Shown here: in pieces, positions 37,186-46,649 of the stretch
Layout: each line of letters starts with the position of its first letter
Position numbering within the stretch: position 1 is the stretch's first letter
DNA from: Desulfobacter sp.
GTDB taxonomy: Bacteria; Desulfobacterota; Desulfobacteria; Desulfobacterales; Desulfobacteraceae
NCBI GenBank assembly: GCA_028768545.1
Contig: CP054838.1
Span: 1,109,501-1,173,500 of the forward strand
DNA: 64,000 nucleotides
Reading direction: 5' to 3'
The notes under the pieces: model-generated
The model's input: the letters and a program-made list of their open reading frames with translations, nothing else
Database searches by the model: none
Told to the model about the DNA's origin: nothing
Translations under genes and position numbers: made by a program

Positions 37186-37828
37186 AAAAAAATTAGAACA
37201 TGATCATGTTCACACCATCATTTCAAGCATAAAAATCCTTACTGTGTTATTGCCTTCCCAGTGATGTTTCTCAGTCCAGGTACGCGATTTTCTGATGAAC
37301 CATAGTTTTTTCAGGTATCGGCCGGGCGTTTCAGATTGCTTCCCTTTTTCCTGATGAAACCGTACTGGATAACATCAAAATTGCCTGCCTTTCCCGAATG
37401 GGTCAGACCCGAAGATTTTGGCGGGAAGCCTTGAAATTTAAACGCGCCACGGATTATGTATATGAACTGCTTGAAAACCTGGGGCTTGAAAAACAAGCCG
37501 ACCGGTTTGCATTTGAGCTGGCCCATGGTGATCAAAAACTGCTTGATATCGGCGTTGCCCTGGCATTGAAACCCAAACTGCTCATGCTGGACGAACCCAC
37601 TGCCGGGATGAGTCCGGAAGAGCGGGTAACCACCCGGAATCTGATTAAAAAACTCTGGAAGGAATTTAATCTGACGCTCATATTTATCGAACACGACATG
37701 GACATGGTTTTTGACATTGCCCAGACTGTAAGGGTATTGCAACAGGGAACTCTGATCGCCGAAGGTACTCCCGAAGACATTCAAAACAACAAGGAAGTGG
37801 TCACGGCCTACCTTGGGGAGGAACTCTG

Positions 37829-38533
37829 ATGGAATATATTCTCAAGGCAAAAAATCTTAATACCTACTACGACAGGAGCCATATTCTCTTTGATCTGAGC
37901 CTGGATGTCAGACCGGGAGAAACTGTCTGTCTCATGGGCAGGAACGGGGCCGGAAAAACAACCACCTTCAGAACTCTCATGGGGCTGACACCGCCGAAAA
38001 CCGGAACCGTGACATTCAAGGAAAATGACTGTACAGGGTTTTCCAGTTATAAAATGGCCCGGCTCGGGCTGGGATTTGTGCCTGAAGACAGAAGAATTCT
38101 GGGACCCTTTACCATAAGAGAAAATCTTGAGCTGGGTAAGGTTCCGGGCCGCAAAGGACAGTGGGACCTTGACTCTGTCCTGGAAATTTTTCCGATTTTA
38201 AAGGACATGGTCAACCGGATGGGCGGCACATTGTCCGGCGGAGAACAGCAGTTGCTGACCATTGCCAGAGCCCTGATGGGAAATCCGGATGTCCTTTTGC
38301 TGGATGAACCCACTGAAGGGCTCTCCCCGGTCATTGTTGGTGACCTCAAGGAACTGGTGCTTTCCCTTAAAACAACCCGTACAACCATTTTGCTTTCAGA
38401 GCAGAATTTAAAATTTTCACTGGCTGTCTCAGACCGGATAATCGTCATTGACAAGGGACATAAGGTCTACGGCGGCAGTGTGCAGGAATTCGGCGAACAA
38501 AAAGACATCCACAAGACCTATCTGGCTGTCTGA
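37829..38533 (+). CDS. livF: LivF-type branched-chain ABC ATPase
   Basis: 234 aa, Walker A GRNGAGKTT, GLGFVPEDRRILGPFTIRENLELG, signature LSGGEQQ, Walker B LLLDEPTEGLSPVI. ATG overlaps the livG stop (TGATG). Confidence 0.93.
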   Translation: MEYILKAKNLNTYYDRSHILFDLSLDVRPGETVCLMGRNGAGKTTTFRTLMGLTPPKTGTVTFKENDCTGFSSYKMARLGLGFVPEDRRILGPFTIRENLELGKVPGRKGQWDLDSVLEIFPILKDMVNRMGGTLSGGEQQLLTIARALMGNPDVLLLDEPTEGLSPVIVGDLKELVLSLKTTRTTILLSEQNLKFSLAVSDRIIVIDKGHKVYGGSVQEFGEQKDIHKTYLAV

Positions 38534-38566
38534 TTTTTAAATATGACCCACAGGAGTAAAAAACAA

Positions 38567-39723
38567 ATGAACGCAATACGAATTTTTCAGACAACACCGA
38601 GAATAATCAATGGTGCCGGTGCAATTGCCAATACAATTGATGAAATAAACCGCCTGAACTGTAAAAAAATAATGATTGTTACAGACAAAGGCCTGGTGAC
38701 AGCAGGCATTGTTGAAAAACTTGAAACCCTGCTGAAAAATGCCGGTATCGAGTTTTCACGATTTGACAAGGTCGAACCCGATCCCAGGCTTGAAATTGCA
38801 GTTGAAGCGGCCGAACAGGTTAAATCCATAGGTGCGGACCTGGTGATTGGTATCGGAGGCGGATCCCCCATTGACATAGCCAAGATTGCCGCAATTCTGG
38901 CCACAAACCATGGCGATATTGCCTCCTATGTGGGTATTGATCTGGTCCTCAAACCAGGATTAAAAACCATTATTATTCCTACCACTGCCGGCACCGGATC
39001 CGAAGTCACCCCCATTGTCATCCTGTCCGACCAGAATGAAAAGTTAAAAAAAGGAATTGTCAGCCCCTACCTGTTTCCGGATATTGCCATTCTTGATCCG
39101 AAATTGTGTACAGGGCTTCCGCCCCAGGTAACCGCTGCCACAGGCATGATGCCTTTATTCACGCAGTTGAGGCCTTCACCTCCAAAGATGCAAATCCAAT
39201 GACCGATCTTCTGGCATGTGAAGCGATCCATATGATCAGCAGCCATATCCGAACTGCTTTTTCAAACGGCGCAAACATTGAAGCCAGGGCAGCTATGCTT
39301 GAGGGCAGTATGCTGGCCGGGATGGCATTTGCCAACGCAGGCGTCACCGCAGTCCATGCATTTGCATATCCCATTGGGGCTGAATTCCATATTCCCCACG
39401 GCGTGGCAAACAGCATCATGCTGATCCCGGTCATGGAGTTTAACATGCTTGGCAACCTTGAAAAATTTGCCCACCTTGCTGATATTCTGGGTGAAAACAC
39501 ACAGGGATTGAACATTAAAGAGTCTGCCCAGCTTGCCCTGAATGCAATGAAGGATCTTACCCAAGACCTGCAAATTCCCAGACACCTGGCTGATTTCGGT
39601 ATTAAAGATTCCGATATTTTTATGCTGGCCCAAGGCGTGATGAAAGTGACCCGGCTTCTGGCGAACAACCCAAGAACCTTGACGGTCAAGGATGCAGAAG
39701 ATATTTATAGGAAAGTCCTCTAA
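38567..39723 (+). pseudogene. Iron-containing alcohol dehydrogenase, one-base frameshift
   Basis: ATG 38567 with AGGAG at 38552. First frame to ...PPQVTAATGM, second from DAFIHAVEAFTSKDANP. At 39145-39152 the sequence ATGATGCC lacks one G relative to the conserved GMDA; restoring it gives a 385-aa type III ADH. NAD-binding GIGGGSPIDIAK, TAGTGSEVTP and metal ligands in AFIHAVEA, VHAFAYPIGAEFHIPHGVAN are present. It would oxidise a primary alcohol to an aldehyde, handed to the downstream AOR. Could equally be a sequencing error. Confidence 0.85.
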
Positions 39724-39764
39724 TCCGAGGACCCCTTTTATAAAAAACAGGAGATCCATATCAT

Positions 39765-41534
39765 ATGTTTGGTTTTTACAATCTACTGCTCCGGGTAAAT
39801 GCATCACAGGAATCCTTTGAAATCACATCCCTTCAGGATTCCGTGCTTGAACAAAAACTGGGTGGAAAAGGGCTGGCCACACATCTTCTGCTTGAGAATA
39901 ATCCTGCCGGGGTTAATCCGTTAAGTCCTGACAACCATCTGATTTTTACCACCGGCCCCATGTCAGGCACATCGTTGTGGGGGTCCTGCCGGTACGGGGT
40001 ATACACAAAATCCCCCCAGACCGGTTTTTATTCAGAATCCTATTCCGGGGGCACCGTTGGCGAATATATCGCAGCAACAGGCATGGATGCGATTATGATC
40101 CACGGAAAGGCTGACCGGCCAGTCTGGTTAGAGGTTTCAGATGCCAGCGTGGCGTTTCATCCGGCAGATGATCTTGTGGGCCTGGACAGCATGGAAACAG
40201 AAGACCGGGTCAAAGACTGGATAAAAAAGAACCGGTCCGGAAAAACCAAATGCGGCGTGATTACCATCGGTCCTGCAGGAGAAAATCTTGTCAGCTTTGC
40301 CGTGATTGAGAATGATTATTGGCGGAGTGCCGGCCGGACGGGTGTGGGGGCGGTTATGGGTTCGAAAAATATAAAAGCCATTGCATTCAGGGGTAACGCC
40401 AAAAAAACAGTGGCCCATCCAGGTATTGTAAAGGCGTTTAATAAAACCCTTGCAAAACGGTCAAAGGATGATCCAGGGGTTTTTGCCTACAAGACCATGG
40501 GTACGCCTATGCTGGTTGATATCATGCACAGCGTAAAGGGGTTTCCTTCTGAATACTGGAAAAAAGGAACCGTCCCTCACCAGGACCAGATCAACGCCAA
40601 GGCGCTTCACGAACGGTGCGAGGTCAAGCCCAGTTCCTGTCTGAAATGTTTCATGGCCTGCGGACGGCTTTCCACGGTCAAGGAAGGCAGGCACAAAGGT
40701 CTGACCCTTGAAGGTCCGGAATATGAAACCATCTATGCTTTTGGCGGACTTTGCGGTGTTGAAACCATTGAAGATATTATCTTTCTTAATGATAAATGTG
40801 ATCGGCTTGGCATGGATACAATTACCGGCGGAAACCTGGCCGCCTTTACCATTGAAGCCGTACGCCAGGGAAGGGTGAAATACGATATTGATTACGGGCA
40901 GACCGACAAGATCAGCAACCTGTTAAAAGATATCTCTGCACGAAAAGGTATCGGGGATATCCTTGCAAAAGGGATTATTGCAACGGCCAGGGAATGGGAT
41001 ATGGAAGATCAGGCCATCCATGTCAAAGGTTTGGAACCTGCAGGATATGACCCCAGGGTACTTCCGGGAATGGGACTTGCCTATGGATCATCGCCCAGAG
41101 GGGCCTGCCACCTTCGTGCCACCTTTTATAAACCCGAACTTGCAGGCATTGTTGAAAAGGATAAAATTGAAGGCAAGGCCGAAGTTTTTGCCGAATGGGA
41201 AGACCGGCTGACGCTTTTTGACACCTTTATTCTTTGTCGTTTTTACAGAGACATGTACCAGTGGGAAGAGCTTTCCACCATGATTAAAGGAGTCACGGGC
41301 CTGGAGCTTGACACAGAAGGGATGCGTAAAATTGCAACAACGGTTTCCGATGATATCCGACGGTTCAATATAAGGGAAGGACTCATCCCGGAAGATGACC
41401 ACCTGCCCAAGCGATTTCATAAAGAATTCCTTCCCGAAACCAACCGGGTGATCACCCGAGACACCATGAACCAGCTTTTAAAGGAGTATTACAAGGCAAG
41501 GGGGTGGGACGAGACAGGCAAGCCCGGAGAATAG
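39765..41534 (+). CDS. aor: Tungsten-type aldehyde:ferredoxin oxidoreductase
   Basis: 589 aa, the usual family length. N-terminal LGGKGLATHLLLENNPAGVNPLSPDNHLIFTTGPMSGT, GRTGVGAVMGSKNIKAIAFRG (pterin binding) and the 4Fe-4S ligands SSCLKCFMACGR with a distant Cys in DTFILCRF. GLEPAGYDPR is also conserved. It oxidises aldehydes to acids with ferredoxin reduction in the cytoplasm. Last gene of the liv-adh-aor operon and followed by a terminator. Unlike adh and livKG it is undamaged. Confidence 0.93.
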   Translation: MFGFYNLLLRVNASQESFEITSLQDSVLEQKLGGKGLATHLLLENNPAGVNPLSPDNHLIFTTGPMSGTSLWGSCRYGVYTKSPQTGFYSESYSGGTVGEYIAATGMDAIMIHGKADRPVWLEVSDASVAFHPADDLVGLDSMETEDRVKDWIKKNRSGKTKCGVITIGPAGENLVSFAVIENDYWRSAGRTGVGAVMGSKNIKAIAFRGNAKKTVAHPGIVKAFNKTLAKRSKDDPGVFAYKTMGTPMLVDIMHSVKGFPSEYWKKGTVPHQDQINAKALHERCEVKPSSCLKCFMACGRLSTVKEGRHKGLTLEGPEYETIYAFGGLCGVETIEDIIFLNDKCDRLGMDTITGGNLAAFTIEAVRQGRVKYDIDYGQTDKISNLLKDISARKGIGDILAKGIIATAREWDMEDQAIHVKGLEPAGYDPRVLPGMGLAYGSSPRGACHLRATFYKPELAGIVEKDKIEGKAEVFAEWEDRLTLFDTFILCRFYRDMYQWEELSTMIKGVTGLELDTEGMRKIATTVSDDIRRFNIREGLIPEDDHLPKRFHKEFLPETNRVITRDTMNQLLKEYYKARGWDETGKPGE

Positions 41535-41578
41535 TAACAGAATTTAGTGACACGTTTTTTCATTGGATTAAATTTTGC

Positions 41579-41613
41579 CGGGAAAACGAACGTATTGTTT
41601 TCCCGACTTTTTG
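41579..41613 (+). terminator. Terminator of the liv-adh-aor operon
   Basis: CGGGAAAAC (41579-41587) pairs with GTTTTCCCG (41597-41605), followed by ACTTTTTG. Confidence 0.8.
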
Positions 41614-41802
41614 TACCTCAAAAAAGGCAGTTGGCTGCTCAAGCGGTTTTGTTTGGGCAGAATTGCAAAAAAAAAATTTAGATCAAGTCTGCGCAATGCA
41701 TACCCATGTCCGGAAAACAAATCTCTGGAGTCCGGAAAGAATAAATGGTAGTTGAAAATGGCGGATTTTTTATGACCTGTTAATGTATAAAGGCAAAGCG
41801 TT

Positions 41803-42828
41803 ATGCAAACATCTAAAGTGATTCATACGGTGAGCTGCCATGCTGAAGGCGAAGTCGGGGATGTGATTGTGGGCGGGGTGGCGCCGCCTCCGGGCAAGAC
41901 CCTGTGGGAACAGTCCAAATGGATTGCCGAGGATGATACCTTGAGGCAGTTTATGCTCAATGAACCCAGGGGGGGTGTGTTCCGTCATGTGAATCTTCTG
42001 GTGCCGCCCAAGCATCCAGATGCCCAGATGGGATGGATCATCATGGAGCCGGAACATACCCCGCCCATGTCCGGATCCAACTCCATCTGTGTGGCAACCG
42101 TGCTGCTGGAGACAGGGATTCTGCCCATGGAAGAGCCTGAAACGGTTCTGACCCTGGAAGCCCCGGGCGGGCTGATCAGGGCCGTGGCCGAGTGCCGGGC
42201 GGGCAGGGTCAGGCAGATGACCATCCACAACCTGCCCTCTTTTGCCCTGGCCCTGGATGCCCCCCTGGAAGTTGAAGGCATGGGGACCCTAAAGGTGGAT
42301 ACCGCCTACGGGGGCGATTCGTTTGTCATTGTGAATGCCCAGGATTTAGGGTTTGAGGTCCGGCCGGACGAGGCCCGTGACATGGCCCGGATGGGAATCA
42401 AAATTACCCATGCCGCAACAGAGAAGCTGGGGTTTGAACATCCTGAAAATCCTGACTGGAACCATATTTCCTTTTGCCAGATCGCAGCCCCCCTGACCCG
42501 GGAAAAGGGAATCCTTAAGGGCAGGACCGCTGTGGCCATTCAGCCGGGAAAGCTGGACCGTTCCCCCACGGGCACGGGATGCTCCGCCCGGATGGCGGTG
42601 TTGGCCAAAAGGGGAATGCTCAAGATTGGGGACGCTTATATCGGAGAATCTGTGATCGGATCCCGGTTTTTTTGCCGCATTGAATCCAAGGTGAAACTGG
42701 GGAGACTAGAGGCCATTCTGCCTGTGATTTCGGGCCGGGCCTGGATTACCGGCACTCACCAGCATATGCTGGACCCGGAAGATCCCTGGCCCAATGGATA
42801 TCGCCTCAGCGACACCTGGCCTGATTAA
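41803..42828 (+). CDS. Proline racemase superfamily protein with Ser/Thr at the catalytic positions
   Basis: 341 aa. [16 protein letters not shown] and the two active-site regions MSGSNSICV and [13 protein letters not shown] identify the family, which includes proline racemase, 4-hydroxyproline epimerase and trans-3-hydroxyproline dehydratase. Catalytic Cys residues are replaced by Ser (first) and Thr (second). Ser at the first and Thr at the second site are each known in the family, but the pair together is less usual; the Thr points toward dehydratase-like chemistry. Monocistronic, no clear RBS, 268 bp after aor. Confidence 0.85.
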   Translation: MQTSKVIHTVSCHAEGEVGDVIVGGVAPPPGKTLWEQSKWIAEDDTLRQFMLNEPRGGVFRHVNLLVPPKHPDAQMGWIIMEPEHTPPMSGSNSICVATVLLETGILPMEEPETVLTLEAPGGLIRAVAECRAGRVRQMTIHNLPSFALALDAPLEVEGMGTLKVDTAYGGDSFVIVNAQDLGFEVRPDEARDMARMGIKITHAATEKLGFEHPENPDWNHISFCQIAAPLTREKGILKGRTAVAIQPGKLDRSPTGTGCSARMAVLAKRGMLKIGDAYIGESVIGSRFFCRIESKVKLGRLEAILPVISGRAWITGTHQHMLDPEDPWPNGYRLSDTWPD

Positions 42829-42851
42829 GTTTGGTTTAGAGAGGGGGGAGA

Positions 42852-43289
42852 TTAATTCAAATCCTGGTTTTCTTTTTTAACCGGGACCTTAAAGACCTGG
42901 ACCCCTTCTTTTTCCAGGGTTTTTTCCTCTTCCTTTGTGGTGGTGCCCCTGATATTCCTGACGTCCTTGGCCCCATAGTGCATTTCAAGGGCTTCCTTGG
43001 CAAAGGAGGAACCTACGTTTTCATAGTTGTTTTCCACAAATTCTGCTACTTTTTCAGTGAATTCGGCCAGGGCTTCCTCGTTGGCCTGCATGGCCTGGTG
43101 GGCCTGGGGAGAAGGTGATGAAGACGAGGTTTTAATGGCCACGGCAGAAAGCTTGGGCACAACAGAAAAGCTGTCGCAAACAGGGCATTGGAGCAGGCCT
43201 TTTTCCTGTTGTTGGTCAAGATCGGCCCGGTCTTCGAACCATCCTTCAAATGTATGTCCGTTCAGACATTCAAGATCAAATACAATCAT
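42852..43289 (-). CDS. DUF1178 family protein
   Basis: 145 aa. IVFDLECLNGHTFEGWFEDRADLDQQQEKGLLQCPVCDS is the family's N-terminal zinc-ribbon-like pattern, and the C-terminal part (NYENVGSSFAKEALEMHYG, NIRGTTTKEE) is also conserved. ATG 43289 is used rather than the TTG two codons earlier. Function unknown. Confidence 0.85.
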   Translation of the reverse strand: MIVFDLECLNGHTFEGWFEDRADLDQQQEKGLLQCPVCDSFSVVPKLSAVAIKTSSSSPSPQAHQAMQANEEALAEFTEKVAEFVENNYENVGSSFAKEALEMHYGAKDVRNIRGTTTKEEEKTLEKEGVQVFKVPVKKENQDLN

Positions 43290-43384
43290 CTGCAAATCTT
43301 AGGGCGGTTGTTCAATCCAACCGGCCTGTTTTATTAAATATATTTGGGTGCCATAAAATACTTACAAACCTAGCGGGATATACG

Positions 43385-44734
43385 CTATTTTTGCATCTTT
43401 TTCAATTGGGAAATACGGTCCAGATCCTTTTGGGAGGTCACACAGGGAAAAAGGCTGTTGTTTGTCAGCCCCGGATGGGCGCTGAGGTCAAACCGGGCGC
43501 AGGCCAAGGCCTCCTCCCACATGGGGGTATGGGGGATGGGGGTGTAGTAGGCCAGGACCGGAAGGATGCCTGTCTGCTTGACCAGATCCATGGATTTTTT
43601 TACATCCTCCAGATCCTGATCCGGCAGGCCGCAGAGCAGATAGGCCCCGAGCTGCTCCTTTTGAAACCCTGCATCTTTCAGGCTTTGAACCGCTGCAAAA
43701 AATTCATCTGCCCTGACCTTGACATCATGGTGGCGTTCCTTTGAAAAATTGGTGGTTTCAAGGCCCAGGCGGATGGCCTTAAACCCTGCCTGGAACATCA
43801 AACGGGCGGCTTTGGGATTGATTTCACGGATGTGAAGGGCATTGGGGGTGTGAAAGTTCAGATCCAGGTCCGCCCCAATAATTTTTTCCAGCAAAGGAAA
43901 GGCATAGTTTTTGGGGTTGATGAGCAGGGCATCATCGTAAAAGGGAAAGTGCTTGATGTTGAAATGATCATGCCAATGGCAGATCTCTTTGAACACATGA
44001 TCCGGGGATCTTCTTCTCAGCCGGGGTTCTAAAAAGGAAGAGGCGCAGTATTCACAGGAAAAGGGGCATCCCCTGGAGGTGAGGATGGGGGCATAGGCCA
44101 TGTGATTTTGGAGGTCCAGGGCCGGAAAGGGACTGGTGTCCAGATCTTTTGGGTCTGGCAGGCAGGTCATTTTAAATCCTGTGAATTCTTCTACCAAATC
44201 GGCCAGGATGGTTTCCCCCGGGCCGGTTACCACACGGTCGGCGCCTGAAAATTGTTCAGCATGGTCCTGGCAGAGGCTTGCATAAATCCCCCCAAGGACC
44301 AGGGGCACCTCCGGGAAAAAATGTTTAACCAGTTCAATGGTCTGGGCCACCCCTGAGGCCCAATAGGTCATCAACGAGGTGACCATGATCAGATCCGGCG
44401 GTTCCATGGCCAGCAGGTCCTGCTCAATCCATTCTTTTGGGGTGCCGTACCGGCAAAAGGCCCGGGTCTCATCTTCAAGGTAAAAGGCCAGGTCCTCTGG
44501 AATGGGAATGGGGGTTTTGTCAAAGGGTCCCCTGCCGTCCCAAAGAATTTTACCGGGCCGGGTCTGCAGGGGATGGAACCTGTCCATGCAGTCCATAAAA
44601 GAGACCTTGACCCGGTTCTGTCGCAAAATGGCGGCCAGGGAGAGCAGTCCCAGGGGTTTTGCCCAGAAATCAAAGGCTGCAAAATCGTGGATCCAGGGAT
44701 TGATGCAGAGAATATGGGGGGGATCAGTCTTCAA
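43385..44734 (-). CDS. B12-binding domain radical SAM protein
   Basis: 449 aa. The N-terminal cobalamin-binding-like region (HILCINPWIHDFAAFDFWAKPLGLLSLAAILRQN) precedes the radical SAM cluster motif SRGCPFSCEYC (CxxxCxxC). Such enzymes use SAM radicals, often to methylate carbon or phosphorus. Its start overlaps the end of the AhbB-like gene by 11 nt, so the two are translationally coupled and may share a tetrapyrrole-related task (inference). Exact reaction unknown. Confidence 0.85.
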   Translation of the reverse strand: MKTDPPHILCINPWIHDFAAFDFWAKPLGLLSLAAILRQNRVKVSFMDCMDRFHPLQTRPGKILWDGRGPFDKTPIPIPEDLAFYLEDETRAFCRYGTPKEWIEQDLLAMEPPDLIMVTSLMTYWASGVAQTIELVKHFFPEVPLVLGGIYASLCQDHAEQFSGADRVVTGPGETILADLVEEFTGFKMTCLPDPKDLDTSPFPALDLQNHMAYAPILTSRGCPFSCEYCASSFLEPRLRRRSPDHVFKEICHWHDHFNIKHFPFYDDALLINPKNYAFPLLEKIIGADLDLNFHTPNALHIREINPKAARLMFQAGFKAIRLGLETTNFSKERHHDVKVRADEFFAAVQSLKDAGFQKEQLGAYLLCGLPDQDLEDVKKSMDLVKQTGILPVLAYYTPIPHTPMWEEALACARFDLSAHPGLTNNSLFPCVTSQKDLDRISQLKKMQK

Positions 44735-45200
44735 AATACTTCATTGAGGTTTTTTTCAGCTCCTGCCGTGAAAACAGCAGGGTATAGGTCTCTTCTTTTA
44801 TGGCCTTGGAGATTTTTTCAACAATGGCGTAACACTCTTCTTCTGTGCCGGCATGGACCATGGTGTACAGGTTGTTTTCCCAGTCTTTGCAAGGGTTTCT
44901 GCGGTAGCAATGGGTGACTTGCCTGAACGAGGCCATGGTGTTGCCCACCTCTTCAACCCGCTCTTCAGGTACTTTCCAGGCCACCATGGCATTGGCCTTG
45001 TACCCGGAATTCTGGTGCTTGAGCGTGGCTCCGAACCGTCTGATGATCTTTTTGGCGTTGAGGTTGTTGAGGACCTCTAAAAATTCATCCTCTGTAATGC
45101 CTATTTTTTGAGCCATTTCAAGGAAGGGCCGTTTGACCACCGGGATATCGGTCTGGAGCAGGGAAATTATTTTTTTTTCCAGGTCTGTAAGGGTGTTCAT
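44724..45200 (-). CDS. ahbB: AhbB-like siroheme decarboxylase subunit (Lrp/AsnC fold)
   Basis: 158 aa. Lrp-type HTH followed by an AsnC-like domain. IIRRFGATLKHQNSGYKANAMVAWKVPEERVEEVG and VTHCYRRNPCKDW-NNLYTMVHA are typical of AhbA/AhbB, which decarboxylate siroheme to didecarboxysiroheme in the alternative heme route of sulfate reducers. The partner subunit is not next to it. Could instead be a paralog or an Lrp-type regulator. Confidence 0.7.
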   Translation of the reverse strand: MNTLTDLEKKIISLLQTDIPVVKRPFLEMAQKIGITEDEFLEVLNNLNAKKIIRRFGATLKHQNSGYKANAMVAWKVPEERVEEVGNTMASFRQVTHCYRRNPCKDWENNLYTMVHAGTEEECYAIVEKISKAIKEETYTLLFSRQELKKTSMKYFED

Positions 45201-45522
45201 CTTGTATTGATTTCACTTGGTTCCGGTTAAAGGTTATTCCTTAATTTGACCTATTTGCCCTTGGCTTGTCAATACCTAGTTTCACAGGGCGATGGGCCTT
45301 ATCATGAATATTTCACGAATCAATTTTGTTTTAACTGCAAGGCGCCTGGCCTTGAAGCCCTATAGACTTTACTGCGAACGGTCTGCAACGCCGCAGATGA
45401 ACTATCCTGGTTCGATTTTGGGCGTATTGCTCAAATTATCCCAGGTTTTTTATTCTGACCGGGCAATTTGCCCGGTCAGAACAGAGCCCAGGGTTGGGGG
45501 TAAAGGATTTTAAGGCGGCGGC
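45201..45522. other. 322-bp gap with a long palindrome
   Basis: Holds a near-perfect 29-bp palindrome at 45453-45481 (TTCTGACCGGGCAA, T, TTGCCCGGTCAGAA). No T run follows on the mtnA strand, so it is not a classic terminator. The rest, including an AACGCCGCAGATGAACTA stretch, looks like the intergenic repeat sequence common in Desulfobacterales genomes; I cannot verify copies here. Confidence 0.4.
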
Positions 45523-46632
45523 TCACTTCTTTTTTTTATCCGGGAACAGTCCCATAATGGCCTCTTCGGATGCCCGGCAGATGCCCCGTTCCGTGATAAA
45601 GCCTGTGACAAGGCGGGTCGGGGTCACGTCAAAGGCGTGGTTGGCCCCAGGGCTGGTTTCAGGGGGCACCAGAACCTTTTGGATTTTGCCGTTGCAAAGT
45701 CCCTGGACATAGCGGATCTCGTCCGGGTCCCGTTCTTCAATGGGAATGTCTTTGACACCGTCTGTGATTTCCCAGTCAAAGGTGGACGAGGGCAGGGCCA
45801 CGTAAAAGGGAATCTCATTGTCCCTGGCTGCCAGGGCCTTGAGGTAGGTGCCGATTTTATTGGCCACATCCCCGGCCCGGGTGGTCCGGTCCGTACCCAC
45901 GATGACCAGGTCCACCATCTTGTGCTGCATGAGATGGCCCCCGGCATTGTCCGTGATTACGGTATGGCTGATCCCGTGTTTGCCAAGCTCCCAGGCCGTG
46001 AGCCTGGATCCCTGGTTCAAGGGCCTTGTCTCATCCACCCAGACATGGATGTTGATGCCGGCATCAAAGGCCGTGTACATGGGGGCCGTGGCGGTTCCGT
46101 ATTCAATGCAGGCCAGCCACCCGGCATTGCAGTGGGTGAGGATATTGACAGGTTCTCCGTTTTTTTGTTCTGCAATCTTTTTGATGATGGACAGGCCGTA
46201 TTCCCCGATTTTTCGGCAGTTGACTGCCTCTTCTTCCACCACCTCAAGGGCCTTTTTCAATGCCGTGTCAACCCGGTCCTCATAGTTTGATTCTTGAATG
46301 GCCGCATCCATGCCCCGGTCAACTCCCCAGACCAGGTTTGTGGCGGTGGGTCTTGCCTTTTTCAGGCGGTCGCACTCCGAGGTAAACCAGGCATCATCTG
46401 CGCCGTTGTTTTTCTCCTGGACCAGGCTTACATAGACCCCGAAAGCCCCTGTGGCCCCGATCAGAGGGGCGCCCCTGACATACATTTCCCTGATGGCATG
46501 GATGACTTCATCCACAGAGGTCAGGTCCTCAATGATGAGTTCGTGGGGTAAAAACCGCTGGTCAATGACCTGGACCCGTTGGGTTTTTTTGTTAAACCAG
46601 ATGGGTCTCATCTCTTTTCCATCCACCTTCAT
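45523..46632 (-). CDS. mtnA: Methylthioribose-1-phosphate isomerase
   Basis: 369 aa. IREMYVRGAPLIGATGAFG, LTHCNAGWLACIEYGTATAPMY (catalytic Cys in THCNAG) and VIVGTDRTTRAGDVANKIGTYLKALAA (catalytic Asp) define MtnA of the methionine salvage pathway, converting the aldose to the ketose phosphate. It is eIF2B-related, but the Cys-containing loop separates it from ribose-1,5-bisphosphate isomerases. GGAG precedes ATG 46632. Confidence 0.95.
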   Translation of the reverse strand: MKVDGKEMRPIWFNKKTQRVQVIDQRFLPHELIIEDLTSVDEVIHAIREMYVRGAPLIGATGAFGVYVSLVQEKNNGADDAWFTSECDRLKKARPTATNLVWGVDRGMDAAIQESNYEDRVDTALKKALEVVEEEAVNCRKIGEYGLSIIKKIAEQKNGEPVNILTHCNAGWLACIEYGTATAPMYTAFDAGINIHVWVDETRPLNQGSRLTAWELGKHGISHTVITDNAGGHLMQHKMVDLVIVGTDRTTRAGDVANKIGTYLKALAARDNEIPFYVALPSSTFDWEITDGVKDIPIEERDPDEIRYVQGLCNGKIQKVLVPPETSPGANHAFDVTPTRLVTGFITERGICRASEEAIMGLFPDKKKK

Positions 46633-46649
46633 AACTATTTCTCCGGCAA

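Larger units (their letters stand above)
34811..37301 (-). mobile_element. ISL3-family element, copy 2, inside livG and interrupted by IS4
   Basis: Ends GGTTCATCCGATTAATGCG and complement of GGTTCATCAGAAAATCGCG; target duplication ATAGTTTT at 34803-34810 and 37302-37309. Its transposase has an internal deletion, and an IS4 occupies the leader region upstream of that gene. Confidence 0.93.
34578..37829 (+). pseudogene. livG: livG ATPase, interrupted by ISL3 and carrying an in-frame TAG
   Basis: Two parts, 34578-34810 and 37310-37829, join in frame after removal of ISL3 and one copy of its duplication, giving 250 codons. Walker A GPNGAGKTT, GIGRAFQIASLFPDETVLDNI, Walker B LLMLDEPTAGMSPEE and the switch IEHDMDMVFDIA are present. 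A TAG at 34629-34631 replaces a variable residue in SKAFGGL-x-VTNNV, which is usually a basic or small residue in this family. The signature motif reads LAHGDQK, normal for LivG. Without it, import by this system fails unless another ATPase substitutes. Confidence 0.85.

Noticed and set aside
39106-39723. Second, separately started gene in the alcohol dehydrogenase region
   Set aside because: It begins mid-domain and continues the first frame's homology at a single missing base; one frameshifted gene explains both.
45292-45513. Possible small gene MGLIMNISRINFVLTARR...
   Set aside because: Sits in an intergenic repeat-like stretch with no RBS, runs across the long palindrome, and resembles repeat-derived spurious frames.
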